DNA of 34,431 nucleotides from CAUVKI01 sp963552605 (GCA_963552605.1 CAUVKI010000019.1:1-34431); one strand, 5' to 3'. Shown: positions 7,996 through 16,320, counted from the first letter of the stretch. Notes: generated from the sequence alone by a model not told the origin. Translations and numbers: made by a program.

Positions 7996-9048
7996 TCACT
8001 TAAACAACGACAATATGTCCTTATACGTCACGGCAATCATAAGTGCTATCAGGAACACAACCCCCACGCTCAAAAGAGCCATCTCGACCTTTTGATTGAG
8101 AGCCTTCCCCCTTATAGCTTCAAGCAGCAAAAATAAAATCCTGCTGCCGTCAAGTGCGGGAATCGGCAACAGATTAAAAATTCCCAAGTTAAGATTGATA
8201 TATGCGAGAAAAGCAATCAAGGTTTCGGGTCCGCTCTTTGCAGTTTCACCTATCGTCTTTACAATTCCCACAGGACCTGAAAGGGAATCCACTCCCACCT
8301 TTCCGTGAACGGCTCTATTTAAAAAATCAAAAATCAAAGAGGTGTAATACTTCGCTGATTTAATTCCCCCCGAAACCGACTCGAAAAAATTCGTTCTCCT
8401 GTTAAGAGGATAAATCCCGACGATTTTCTTTTTATTTTCCTCCGATGGAGTGACTTTTATCTCAAGGACTTTTCCTTCTCTCTCAACAACAAACTTTGCA
8501 TCGTCTCCGGAAGTATTTGCAAGAGATTTTGATACGTCCTCCCATTCGTTGATAGGATTGTCATTAACCGAAATTATTCTGTCTCCGACTTTCAAATCCG
8601 AATTCGCCGCAGGAAGTCCTTCAACAAGCTCACCGATTTTAGTCGTTGGCAAACCCGTCAAATTTGCACTCACCGCAAATAGGATTACGGCAAATATAAA
8701 ATTCATTATCACTCCGCCGAGCATCGTAAAAATTCTTCTAGGAATGGAAACATTTCTAAATGAGGTCGGACTGTCCGTTTCAACATATCGAATATGTTTT
8801 TTGCCGTTTTCATCAACATATTCTTCCATAGAGTCCTCGTCCGCTCCCTCAAGGAGTACATATCCCCCTACCGGAAGCAGTCTGAAAGAATAATCGGTAC
8901 CGTTTTTATTAACTTGATAGAGTTCAGGACCCATACCGACCGAAAATTCCGTAACCCCTACGCCTACAAGCTTTGCTGCGGCATAGTGTCCGAACTCGTG
9001 TATCAGAACCACAAATAATAATATAACCAATGAATATACTATGTTCAT
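7996..9048 (-). CDS. rseP: Site-2 intramembrane zinc metalloprotease RseP
   Basis: Membrane-embedded zinc protease that clips transmembrane segments, for example of anti-sigma factors and signal peptides. The 350 residues carry HEFGH at about 18-22 (two zinc His and the catalytic Glu), a PDZ domain around 130-200 (VEGLPAANSDLKVGDRIISVN) and the third zinc ligand in PIPALDGSRILF near 297-308. At least four hydrophobic segments are visible, including the first (IVYSLVILLFVVLIHEFGH) and the last. It sits between cdsA and ispG as in many Firmicutes, with dxr missing from the usual order. The start ATG has only a weak AGGT-type binding site. Confidence 0.96.
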   Translation of the reverse strand: MNIVYSLVILLFVVLIHEFGHYAAAKLVGVGVTEFSVGMGPELYQVNKNGTDYSFRLLPVGGYVLLEGADEDSMEEYVDENGKKHIRYVETDSPTSFRNVSIPRRIFTMLGGVIMNFIFAVILFAVSANLTGLPTTKIGELVEGLPAANSDLKVGDRIISVNDNPINEWEDVSKSLANTSGDDAKFVVEREGKVLEIKVTPSEENKKKIVGIYPLNRRTNFFESVSGGIKSAKYYTSLIFDFLNRAVHGKVGVDSLSGPVGIVKTIGETAKSGPETLIAFLAYINLNLGIFNLLPIPALDGSRILFLLLEAIRGKALNQKVEMALLSVGVVFLIALMIAVTYKDILSLFK

Positions 9049-9057
9049 AATAATTAC

Positions 9058-9840
9058 CTAAACGAAAAAAATATAATAGTAGTGTACTATCGGTGCGACA
9101 AACAAAACGCTGTCAAATCTGTCAAGCACTCCTCCATGCCCCGGAAGAAGTTTTCCGAAATCCTTGACGGCACAACTTCTCTTCCAGCGTGAAGCCGCCA
9201 AGTCTCCAAGCTGAGAAGCTGCCGATGCCATCAATATCATAGCTGCAAATGCCAAATCGGGTAAGTGTCTATGGATAAAATAATAAAAAAATGCTGCGAA
9301 AAAAACAGCACCCAAAATTCCGCATACCGCTCCCTCAACAGTTTTTTTTGGACTTATCGAAGGTATGAGCTTGTGCTTTCCAAGAAGCTTCCCTCCCAAA
9401 AAAGCAAAGGTGTCGGTTGCAAAGGCAATTGAGAAAACCAACCAGAAAGCCTCAGGATTATTTTTATTGATAAGGTGTGAAAACAAAAAAGGAACATAAA
9501 GAAAGCCCATAGCAAGTTTTGATATAATCTCACCGGTGACTTCTTTATCAAAGAGAAAAATCAAAAGAAGTCCTATGGAAAGAAGTGTCAAAAAAATTCT
9601 AATTCCCCATATGGGAAAAAATGAAATGAGAATATAAAAAATCCCCGTCATCGCAAAAGAAAAACTTGAAATACTGAGAAGTTTAGGGTTGTTAAAAATG
9701 GAATAAAACTCCCTAAGCCCTTCGACCGAAAGAAAAAACACAAGAGCAACCGTCCCGAGATTTCCCAAAAAATAAGGCACAAAAACTATCACTGAAAGGA
9801 GTAAAATACCCGTTGCAACCCTCTTTGCAAACTCACTCAT
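9058..9840 (-). CDS. cdsA: Phosphatidate cytidylyltransferase (CDP-diglyceride synthase)
   Basis: Makes CDP-diacylglycerol from phosphatidate and CTP for phospholipid synthesis in the membrane. The 260 residues include several hydrophobic helices and the CDP-diglyceride synthase signature near the C-terminus, KDFGKLLPGHGGVLDRFDS, with the conserved Asp residues. ATG at 9840 is chosen because GGAGG lies 5 nt before it; an in-frame TTG 12 nt further up has no better site. The start overlaps the end of uppS by 8 nt (ATGAGTGA), indicating coupled translation. Confidence 0.96.
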   Translation of the reverse strand: MSEFAKRVATGILLLSVIVFVPYFLGNLGTVALVFFLSVEGLREFYSIFNNPKLLSISSFSFAMTGIFYILISFFPIWGIRIFLTLLSIGLLLIFLFDKEVTGEIISKLAMGFLYVPFLFSHLINKNNPEAFWLVFSIAFATDTFAFLGGKLLGKHKLIPSISPKKTVEGAVCGILGAVFFAAFFYYFIHRHLPDLAFAAMILMASAASQLGDLAASRWKRSCAVKDFGKLLPGHGGVLDRFDSVLFVAPIVHYYYIFFV

Positions 9841-10519
9841 CAGTGCCTCCAAATCTTCTGTCCCTCTTATGATATGACTTTATCGCCGAAAGCAAATCCT
9901 CTTTTGAAAAATCCGGCCACAAGATATCCGAAAACCAAAGCTCCGCATAGGCGGACTGTAATAATAAAAAGTTGCTAAGCCGCTGTTCTCCGCTCGGACG
10001 AATCAATAAATCGACATCGGGCATATTTTTTGTGTAAAGATGTCTTGAAATATCTTCGTAAGTTATTTCGGTCAAATTTTCTTTAAGCAGTTCTCCGACA
10101 GCCATCACAATCTCATCCCTTGCACCGTAATTAAGGGCTATGTTTAAAATCAACCCCGTGTTTTTCTTTGAGCGTTCCTCAAGTTCACGAATTGACTGTC
10201 GTCTTTTTTCCGAAAATTTTGAAATATCTCCCATCACCTGAAATCTGACATTTCCATCTATCAGTTTTTTTGATTTATTCAAAATATACCAATCAATGAG
10301 GCTGAATATATTTTCTATCTCACCGACGCTCCTCTTCCAATTCTCCGTCGAAAACGCATAAAGAGAAACCACTTCTATATTCAAATCCACACAAGCGTCT
10401 ATTATCTTTTCGGCTGTAATCGCACCCTCTTTGTGTCCCGCTATACGGGGAAGTCCTCTTTTTTTCGCCCATCTGCCGTTGCCGTCCATTATTATGGCTA
10501 TATGCCTGGGGTTGTCCAT
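9833..10519 (-). CDS. uppS: Isoprenyl transferase (undecaprenyl diphosphate synthase family)
   Basis: cis-Prenyltransferase that extends farnesyl diphosphate with isopentenyl diphosphate to make the C55 lipid carrier for peptidoglycan. The 228 residues contain the family motifs in order: IIMDGNGRWAKKRGLPRIAGH near the start (catalytic Asp), SLYAFSTENWKR near 70-81, and DLLIRPSGEQRLSNFLLLQS followed by YAELWF near 175-200. It is slightly shorter than Bacillus UppS. It lies between frr and cdsA in the usual Firmicute order; the start is 4 nt after the frr stop with no strong Shine-Dalgarno, so coupling to frr is likely. Confidence 0.96.
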   Translation of the reverse strand: MDNPRHIAIIMDGNGRWAKKRGLPRIAGHKEGAITAEKIIDACVDLNIEVVSLYAFSTENWKRSVGEIENIFSLIDWYILNKSKKLIDGNVRFQVMGDISKFSEKRRQSIRELEERSKKNTGLILNIALNYGARDEIVMAVGELLKENLTEITYEDISRHLYTKNMPDVDLLIRPSGEQRLSNFLLLQSAYAELWFSDILWPDFSKEDLLSAIKSYHKRDRRFGGTDE

Positions 10520-10523
10520 TTAA

Positions 10524-11075
10524 TTAAAATTCCATAAGTTCTTTTTCTTTTTCCGCAGTTATCCCGTCAATTTGCTTTACAAAATCATCTGTAATATTTT
10601 GAATATCCTTTTCCTCAAGCTTGCGATCGTCCTCGCTTAATTCTTTATCTTTCTCAAGTTTTTTTATCTGCTCAAGATATTCTCTGCGAATATTTCTAAG
10701 AGCGACCTTGGCATTTTCAGCTTCTTTTTTAAGCTGTTTTGTCAAATCCACTCTTCGCTCCTCAGTAAGCTGAGGAATGATAAGGTGAATATTCTTGCCG
10801 TCATTTGACGGATTAAGTCCCAAATCGGAAGTCAATATCGACTTTTCAATCGCCTTAATCAAGGTAGGGTCATAGGGTTGAATCAAAAGTGTTCTGGGTT
10901 CCGGAGCACTCACATTCGCCACTTGTTTGAGAGGCGTTTCCACTCCGTAATAATCGACTGTTATCTTATTCAAAATCATAGGATTGGCTCTGCCCGCACG
11001 AATAGCCTGAATCTCTTCACGATAAACCGATACGGTTTTGGTCATCTTTCCTTTCATTTCTTTATCGAATTTCAC
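10524..11075 (-). CDS. frr: Ribosome recycling factor
   Basis: Together with EF-G it splits post-termination ribosomes. The 183-residue length and motifs fit: EEIQAIRAGRANPMILNKI near 19-37, YYGVETPLKQVANVSAPEPRTLLIQPYD, NPSNDGKNIHLIIPQLTEERR and a long coiled helix to the C-terminus. The start is GTG at 11075, supported by GGGAG 7 nt upstream; a later in-frame ATG would cut the conserved first helix. It starts 4 nt after the pyrH stop. Confidence 0.97.
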   Translation of the reverse strand: MKFDKEMKGKMTKTVSVYREEIQAIRAGRANPMILNKITVDYYGVETPLKQVANVSAPEPRTLLIQPYDPTLIKAIEKSILTSDLGLNPSNDGKNIHLIIPQLTEERRVDLTKQLKKEAENAKVALRNIRREYLEQIKKLEKDKELSEDDRKLEEKDIQNITDDFVKQIDGITAEKEKELMEF

Positions 11076-11079
11076 AAAA

Positions 11080-11790
11080 TCACTCCCCCTTTACCATCGT
11101 GCCTAATGTTTCATCACTCAACACTCTTACTAAATTTTCGGGATCGTCAAACCCGAATATCCTTACAGGAAGCCTATGTTCCTTAAAAAGCGAAGCCGCC
11201 GTCTGATCAATCACTCCGAGATTTTTGTTTATTATCTCACTCATCGTGAGTGAATTATACTTCAAAGCGTCGGGATACTTATTGGGGTCTTTATCATAAA
11301 CGCCGTCAGTTCCGTTCTTTGCAAAAAGCACCACCTCGGCTTCCATCTCCAAAGCTCTAAAAGCCGCCGTGGTGTCGGTAGAAAAGAACGGGTGTCCCGT
11401 ACCTGCGGCAAATATCGCTATCTCTCCTAAGTCAATCCTTCTTTTAACTTCAAACGGCTCGCTTGAAAAAGAAAATTTCGGTATGTCTATCGAGGAAACT
11501 ATAAAAGCCTCTCCGCCCTCCCTGATAACGGCATCTTTCAATGCCAAGGCGTTCATTATAGTTCCAAGCATACCTATATAATCGGAAGTTTTTCGGGAAA
11601 GAGAGTTGTCCTCTCTCCCCCTGAAAAAATTTCCTCCTCCGCACACAACCCCTATCTTGAAACCCAAATCCGAGGCTTCTGTAAGGAGTTTTGCAATCCT
11701 TGCTACAAATGCCTGAGAAATACCCTTATGCTCTCCGCCTGCAAGCGACTCTCCGCTTAGCTTATAGAGAACTCTCTTACGTCGTTCCAT
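11080..11790 (-). CDS. pyrH: UMP kinase
   Basis: Phosphorylates UMP to UDP in pyrimidine nucleotide synthesis; amino acid kinase family, hexameric in bacteria. In 236 residues one sees the phosphate loop YKLSGESLAGG near the start, VCGGGNFFRGRE near 50, DYIGMLGTIMNALALKD, and GTGHPFFSTDTTAAFRALEMEAEVVLFAKN followed by GVYDKDPNKYPDA, all typical of PyrH. Its ATG lies inside the last codons of tsf (14-nt overlap), so the two are probably coupled. Confidence 0.97.
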   Translation of the reverse strand: MERRKRVLYKLSGESLAGGEHKGISQAFVARIAKLLTEASDLGFKIGVVCGGGNFFRGREDNSLSRKTSDYIGMLGTIMNALALKDAVIREGGEAFIVSSIDIPKFSFSSEPFEVKRRIDLGEIAIFAAGTGHPFFSTDTTAAFRALEMEAEVVLFAKNGTDGVYDKDPNKYPDALKYNSLTMSEIINKNLGVIDQTAASLFKEHRLPVRIFGFDDPENLVRVLSDETLGTMVKGE

Positions 11791-12718
11791 GGATTTGCTT
11801 TGCCACTTCCGCTTGGAAATCCTCTTCCTTCTTCTCTATTCCCTCACCCACTTCAAAGCGTCTTATGGACTTAACCGATATAACTCCTCCAAGTTCTTTC
11901 GCAGTTTTATCGAGAAGTTTCAAAACGCTCAAATCGGGATCCTTTATGAAAGCCTGTTCCAAAAGGCAGATGTCTTTTAACTCCTTTTTCAGTCTGCCCT
12001 CGACCATTTTTTCTATAACGGCGTCGGGCTTTCCTTTGCCTCCCTTTTTTATTTCCTCTTCATTCTCATTTTTTGCCTGAGCGAGAAGTACCTCTTTTTC
12101 GTGAGAGATATAATCACCCTCCACATCGTCCACGCAAATGTATCTGGGCTTCATCGAAGCAATCTGCATAGCCAAATCCTTACCGAGCAATTCCAACTTT
12201 TCCGAAGGAATGTCGGAATCCAAATTCACCAATGCGGCAATTTTTCCACCGTGCAGATAGCCATAAACCTTTCCCTCTTCCGTTGCACAACGCCTTACGG
12301 ACATATTCTCCCCGATTTTCGCAATCTTTTCCGTAAGCACTTCTCCAACGGTCTTTGAATCTCCTTTTAACATAGCCTCTTTAAGAAGCTCGGCATCATT
12401 GATTTTCCCATTGCACGCAGTTTCGGCAATTGAATGTACAAAATCAATAAACTCCTGATTTTTAGCCACAAAATCGGTTTCACTGTTTACTTCGACAATT
12501 GCTCCTATGGAGTGATCGGAGGAAATAACCATATCACAAAGCCCCTCAGCCGCAACTCTCGACGCTTTTTTGGCAGCTTTCATCAAACCTCTTTCACGCA
12601 AAAGGTCAATTGCCTTATCCATATCCCCGTCGGTTTCTCCGAGTGCCTTTTTGCAGTCCATCATACCTGCGCCGGTTTCTTCTCTAAGCTTCTTAACATC
12701 ACTTGCATTGATTGCCAT
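11777..12718 (-). CDS. tsf: Translation elongation factor Ts
   Basis: Guanine-nucleotide exchange factor for EF-Tu. The 313 residues begin with the UBA-like domain, VKKLREETGAGMMDCKKAL, followed by the Tu-contacting motif SETDFVAKNQEF near 79-90 and the two core subdomains. The C-terminal end, VGEGIEKKEEDFQAEVAKQI, is typical. A strong AAAGGAG site precedes the ATG. Only 17 nt separate it from rpsB, so both are co-transcribed, as in nearly all bacteria. Confidence 0.97.
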   Translation of the reverse strand: MAINASDVKKLREETGAGMMDCKKALGETDGDMDKAIDLLRERGLMKAAKKASRVAAEGLCDMVISSDHSIGAIVEVNSETDFVAKNQEFIDFVHSIAETACNGKINDAELLKEAMLKGDSKTVGEVLTEKIAKIGENMSVRRCATEEGKVYGYLHGGKIAALVNLDSDIPSEKLELLGKDLAMQIASMKPRYICVDDVEGDYISHEKEVLLAQAKNENEEEIKKGGKGKPDAVIEKMVEGRLKKELKDICLLEQAFIKDPDLSVLKLLDKTAKELGGVISVKSIRRFEVGEGIEKKEEDFQAEVAKQIHGTT

Positions 12719-12735
12719 ATATACCTCTCCTTTGA

Positions 12736-13500
12736 TTAAAGGACACTCTCGTCCGTTTCTTCCTCATCAGTCGTATCTTCATCCTTTGAAGGGATTTCCT
12801 CGTAAGCTTCAAGCTGCACGCCCTGTCTTACTTCAAGCACCGCATTTGCCAAAGTTTCGGTGATAAGTTTCACCGCACGAATAGCGTCGTCATTTCCGGG
12901 AATGGGAAAATCCACTTCATCGGGATCACAGTTCGTATCCACAATCGAAACCACGGGAATTCCCAAAATTTTCGCCTCGTTGACTGCAATTTTTTCCTTT
13001 TTGGGATCCACCACATATATAAGAGCGGGCATTCTCTCCATATTCTTAATACCGCCCAAGAACTTTTCAAGTCTTTCTCTTTCATGCACAAGCTTTGCAA
13101 CTTCCTTTTTGGGAAGCAGTTCAAATGTTCCGTCCTCTTCCATCTTGTTAAGTGCGTTAAGTCTGTCCACTCTTAGGCGGATAGTCTTGAAATTGGTGAG
13201 CATTCCTCCAAGCCATCTCTGATTTACATAGGGCATTGAGCAGCGTTTTGCCTCTGCTTCTATTGCCTCCTGAGCTTGTTTTTTTGTGCCCACAAAGAGC
13301 ATTTCTCCTTTTTCGCCCAATATCTCTTTCACGGCTTCATACGCTTCATCAATCTTTCTTACCGTTTTTTGAAGATCTATTATGTAGATCCCGTTTCTTT
13401 CCGCAAAGATAAACTTTGCCATCTTAGGGTTCCACCTTCTGGTTTGATGTCCAAAGTGAACTCCCGCTTCCAATAAACTTTTCATCGACACTACCGACAT
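12736..13500 (-). CDS. rpsB: 30S ribosomal protein S2
   Basis: Small-subunit protein that binds near the platform and helps recruit S1/mRNA. The 254 residues start MSVVSMKSLLEAGVHFGHQT, followed by RRWNPKMAKFIFAERNGIYI, QRWLGGMLTNF and PIPGNDDAIRAVKLITETLA, all S2 hallmarks; the acidic tail (DEDTTDEEETDE) is common in Firmicute S2. GGAGG at 13507-13511 is 6 nt before the ATG. It is the first gene of a nine-gene minus-strand operon and is preceded by a ~110-nt leader and a good promoter. Confidence 0.98.
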   Translation of the reverse strand: MSVVSMKSLLEAGVHFGHQTRRWNPKMAKFIFAERNGIYIIDLQKTVRKIDEAYEAVKEILGEKGEMLFVGTKKQAQEAIEAEAKRCSMPYVNQRWLGGMLTNFKTIRLRVDRLNALNKMEEDGTFELLPKKEVAKLVHERERLEKFLGGIKNMERMPALIYVVDPKKEKIAVNEAKILGIPVVSIVDTNCDPDEVDFPIPGNDDAIRAVKLITETLANAVLEVRQGVQLEAYEEIPSKDEDTTDEEETDESVL

Positions 13501-13541
13501 AGTGCACCTCCGTTTTTATTCCACCGCCCGACTCATTTGAT

Positions 13542-13568
13542 TTGAGGAACCAATCGGCAACGCCTCAA
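13542..13568 (-). promoter_or_regulatory. Hairpin in the rpsB 5' leader, candidate ribosomal-protein regulatory RNA
   Basis: TTGAGG pairs with CCTCAA across 13542-13568, and a smaller inner CCGATTGG element can fold within the loop. A second small stem (TGTGC...GCACA) lies upstream at 13592-13610. There is no T run, so these are not terminators. Ribosomal protein operons often carry leader structures bound by their own product; that role here is inference. Confidence 0.4.
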
Positions 13569-13617
13569 TCATTATCGGACGTGTGTTTTGTTGTGCATAA
13601 AAAAACGCACAGTCAAA

Positions 13618-13646
13618 AGTATAGCATACGCAATTAACCCTTGCAA
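13618..13646 (-). promoter_or_regulatory. Sigma-70-type promoter of the rpsB-polC operon
   Basis: On the minus strand, -35 TTGCAA (13641-13646), a 17-nt spacer and -10 TATACT (13618-13623) with a TGn extension. Transcription would begin near 13611, leaving a leader of about 110 nt before rpsB. Confidence 0.8.
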
Positions 13647-13710
13647 GAAAAACTTAAAGCTTCTCACGATAACGACATAACTTTTACTGCGGGAATTTCA
13701 AAAATTTATT

Positions 13711-13739
13711 TTGAAAGAGCTTTCGGAAATTTTTTTAAT
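13711..13739 (+). promoter_or_regulatory. Candidate plus-strand promoter of a small transcription unit
   Basis: TTGAAA (13711-13716), 17 nt, TTTAAT (13734-13739). Transcription would start near 13746 and run to the terminator at 13961-13992, giving an RNA of about 245 nt. Such matches occur by chance in AT-rich DNA. Confidence 0.35.
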
Positions 13740-13765
13740 TGCAATTTTCATTTCAAAACATTTAG

Positions 13766-13963
13766 GTGTTTTTCATCATCGCAAACCAAAACCGTCCCAC
13801 GCTGATTATTGCTCATATTAAAACTCTAAAAATTGAGCAGAGAACAAGCTATGATTTTGAAATGCTTTTCAAATATTTCTTAGTACAATGGTTAAGGACA
13901 AGCGGAAATATATCGGATAAGTACACAGGAGAGTTAACTCTTAAAATAAAAGGTCGGTATTAA
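13766..13963 (+). CDS. Small ORF of unknown identity (65 aa)
   Basis: The open frame begins with GTG and has only a weak TAGGT before it. The product (FKYFLVQWLRTSG, SDKYTGELTLKIKGRY) is basic, has no obvious membrane segment or known motif, and I do not recognise it. It lies between a promoter-like sequence and a terminator, so the region is probably transcribed; it could be a real small protein, the tail of a decayed gene, or chance within a small RNA. Confidence 0.25.
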   Translation: MFFIIANQNRPTLIIAHIKTLKIEQRTSYDFEMLFKYFLVQWLRTSGNISDKYTGELTLKIKGRY

Positions 13964-13992
13964 AAAAAGGGCTCTTAGAGCTCTTTTTTTTT
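13961..13992. terminator. Bidirectional terminator between converging units
   Basis: AGGGCTC (13968-13974) pairs with GAGCTCT (13978-13984), with one G-U pair and a 3-nt loop. It has A7 on the left and T8 on the right, so either strand shows a stem followed by a T run. It can end the small plus-strand unit and the minus-strand transporter operon. Confidence 0.75.
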
Positions 13993-14025
13993 ACAGAGTT
14001 CAGTTTATGAAGACATACTCCAGTG

Positions 14026-14230
14026 CAAAGCCTTAATTTTCTCTATTTAAAGCCCCGTTGCAGCCGTAATATCCTTTAATGAAAAATCCAAAAGAACTAT
14101 CTGTTTTGCTATCTTAACGGCACTTTCCTTTTTGTTTTTTTTCCACAGCTTTCCTGTTCGATATATCAAGCATAGTTTCCATTTCATTTTCCTCTTTCTC
14201 TTCCAAGACTTCATCAAAGATTTTCTTCAC
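14026..14230 (-). pseudogene. Decayed C-terminal fragment of an Rpn-type (PD-(D/E)XK) nuclease
   Basis: Minus-strand translation gives VKKIFDEVLEEKEENEMETM... then, after a frame change in an A-rich run near 14120-14130, ESAVKIAKQIVLLDFSLKDI followed by TAATGL-stop-IEKIKAL. Read through, this matches the C-terminal region of Rpn-family nucleases/putative transposases, including the TGLSIEKI motif kept at 3-65. The Ser codon TCA has become TAA (14047-14049). No N-terminal nuclease domain remains. The fragment touches the stop codon of the MFS gene. Confidence 0.65.
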
Positions 14231-15501
14231 AGTTTCTTTGTCATCTTACTAAAAGTCTTGCGGTACAAAATAGAGCAAATCAAAATTCCGATTGCAGCTA
14301 CGGCTATGTTTATATGCGGAGAAAAAATATCCGTAAGCACTCCGAAGAAAATATTTCCAATCGGTATTGCCACCATAACCACCATTTTGTTTACGGAGAA
14401 AATTCTGCTCCTAAATTCATCAGGTATTGTTTTTTGCAAAAGCACCGACACCGACATATGGGTGGGCATCATAACTGCAATTTCCAGACAGTCAATTACT
14501 GTAACAAAAATCAAAAATAATTGATTTGCACTCTCTCCGATTTTATGCACATAATAAACCACAACCGAAAGAGCAAAAAGACTTATTGAAACAAAAAAAG
14601 ATGAACCCGCAACGAGTTTTGAGGTTTCTACTTTTTTTATTATCGGAATGACGAAAAGGGGAACAAAAATCACCATAGATGCCGTAATAGTGCGATAAAT
14701 TCCATAGCCCGTTTCGCCTACATTCAGCGCAACCAAAAACAAATGAGTAACGACTACACTATAGACGGAAGAAAAGAAAAAAGTCATAAGAGGAGAAATA
14801 AAGATGAAGTGCCTTAGGAAGGAATGTTCCCTTATTGCGATAAATCCGTCCCGAAAATCCTTGAAGAAGCTCTTTTTCTCTTTTTTTTCTTCGACTTGGT
14901 AATGGGGAGTTTTTATCCCGAAGTGAAAGAGAAAGGAAATAAAGAATAACGCTACCGTCATCCATAAACCTCCCTGTACTCCGAAAAGATTATACATAAC
15001 AGTTCCTATTGCAGGGGTTGCTGTATAAACAATCCCGTCATCCAATTTCGATAGCGATACAGCTTCCTCCAATAATTCTTTAGGAATAATTTCCGGAAGT
15101 ATTCCCGATTCCGCAGCCTGATAAAACACTTCTGTCATCTCCAAAAGAATTACGAGTACATATATTAAAAAAATCGGAAGTTCTCCGAGATAGGTAGAAA
15201 TTAAAGCAAAAAACAGTTGGCATATAATCGAGCAAAAGATTATAAACTTCATAATCTTAAGCCGTCTTATACGATCTCCGTAAACTCCCGCAATCGGTGT
15301 GAATAAAATTCTCGGCAATACCGTGATTGAAATCATAGATGCAAATAAAAGCGCAGAGCCGGTTTTTTCCATAACATATAGAGATAAAAGGAACTGAACC
15401 ATATTGCTTGCAGTCATTGAAAAGCTTGTTGCAAACCAAAAGGACATATAGCTCGGGTCTTTTACAAGTTTCATAATCTCTATTTTTTTTGTGTCATTCA
15501 A
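14227..15501 (-). CDS. MFS transporter, MefA/EntS-like efflux type
   Basis: Integral membrane permease of 424 residues with about 12 hydrophobic segments. The loop between TM2 and TM3 carries GVYGDRIRRLKIM, the MFS signature; a cytoplasmic central loop (EEKKEKKSFFKDFRDGF) separates the halves. The pattern PIAGVYGDR plus DGIVYTATPAIGT resembles drug and siderophore exporters of the MefA/EntS group. It is the last gene of the minus-strand operon led by the ABC pair at 20191-21876, 22 nt after the FepC-like ATPase, so export of a metal-binding compound or of a related drug are both possible. The TTG start is backed by GGGAG 8 nt upstream; an ATG 27 nt inside has no binding site. Confidence 0.85.
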   Translation of the reverse strand: MNDTKKIEIMKLVKDPSYMSFWFATSFSMTASNMVQFLLSLYVMEKTGSALLFASMISITVLPRILFTPIAGVYGDRIRRLKIMKFIIFCSIICQLFFALISTYLGELPIFLIYVLVILLEMTEVFYQAAESGILPEIIPKELLEEAVSLSKLDDGIVYTATPAIGTVMYNLFGVQGGLWMTVALFFISFLFHFGIKTPHYQVEEKKEKKSFFKDFRDGFIAIREHSFLRHFIFISPLMTFFFSSVYSVVVTHLFLVALNVGETGYGIYRTITASMVIFVPLFVIPIIKKVETSKLVAGSSFFVSISLFALSVVVYYVHKIGESANQLFLIFVTVIDCLEIAVMMPTHMSVSVLLQKTIPDEFRSRIFSVNKMVVMVAIPIGNIFFGVLTDIFSPHINIAVAAIGILICSILYRKTFSKMTKKL

Positions 15502-15523
15502 TTTTGATACTCCCTTTCAAATA

Positions 15524-16318
15524 TTATCTGTCCTTAAAAAAAGTTTCGGGCATAGCGTGCTGATAGATGATATGAGGTTTTCCTTTGTTGTCAATGATAT
15601 CCGCTTCCATATCGAAAACTTCGGCAAGCATTTTGACAGTCAAAATATCCTCGGCTTTTCCCTGTGAAAAAATCTCACCGCCACGAAGCACATAAAGGTA
15701 ATCGCAAAAGGTCGCTGCAAGGTTCATATCGTGAAAAACGGAAACGACCGTTCTGTTCAAATTCTTTATGGTTTCGGTCAGATACATCTGATAGAAAATA
15801 TCCAGATGATTTGTCGGTTCGTCAAGAAGTAAAATCCCCACTTCCTGAGTTAATGCCCTTGCAATCAGAACTCTTTGTTTCTCGCCTCCTGAGAGGGTTG
15901 AGAACAACTGATCTTTTTTTTCGTACATACCGACACTTTTTAGGTATTTATCCGCCAACTCTTTGTCGTCTTCACGATATGATTCATACGATAAACGATA
16001 CGGAGCACGTCCCATCAAGGTCATTTGATATACGGTGTATTCAAAATCGGAATTGTTCTCCTGCTTCATCACGGTCAATGTCCTTGCCAACTCACGTTGT
16101 TCATACCCGTCTATATCCTTACCGTTGATCCAAACGACATTTTTTTTCGGCTCCAATTCTCTGTAAAGATGTTTTATAAAGGTTGTTTTGCCGCTTCCGT
16201 TCGGACCGAGCAATCCCACGAAATGATGTTTTGTTATTTCTATACTCACTTTTTTTAGAATTGTGCGTTCTCCGATAGAAAAAGAAAGCTTGTCGGTCTT
16301 TATTGCCATATCCGCCAT
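15524..16318 (-). CDS. FecCD-partner ABC importer ATPase (FepC/BtuD-like)
   Basis: ATP-binding subunit of a type II importer for a ferric chelate, heme or corrinoid. The 264 residues contain Walker A GPNGSGKTT near 33-41, signature LSGGEKQR near 133, Walker B ILLLDEPTNHLD and the H-loop VFHDMN. The THQ/VMKQENNSD-type Q-loop and the C-terminal GKAEDILTVKMLAEVFDM segment are typical of FepC/FhuC/BtuD. ATG at 16318 is used because AAAGGAG precedes it and it follows the permease stop by 2 nt; an in-frame ATG at 16351 lies inside the permease gene without a binding site. Confidence 0.93.
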   Translation of the reverse strand: MADMAIKTDKLSFSIGERTILKKVSIEITKHHFVGLLGPNGSGKTTFIKHLYRELEPKKNVVWINGKDIDGYEQRELARTLTVMKQENNSDFEYTVYQMTLMGRAPYRLSYESYREDDKELADKYLKSVGMYEKKDQLFSTLSGGEKQRVLIARALTQEVGILLLDEPTNHLDIFYQMYLTETIKNLNRTVVSVFHDMNLAATFCDYLYVLRGGEIFSQGKAEDILTVKMLAEVFDMEADIIDNKGKPHIIYQHAMPETFFKDR

Positions 16319-16320
16319 CG

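Noticed and set aside
8450..8893. A 147-codon plus-strand frame inside rseP
   Set aside because: Shadow of rseP on the other strand, with low-complexity Ser/Thr-rich translation.
13592..13610. Small hairpin near the start of the rpsB transcript as a terminator
   Set aside because: The stem is only 5 bp and no T run follows on the minus strand; it may still be part of the leader fold.
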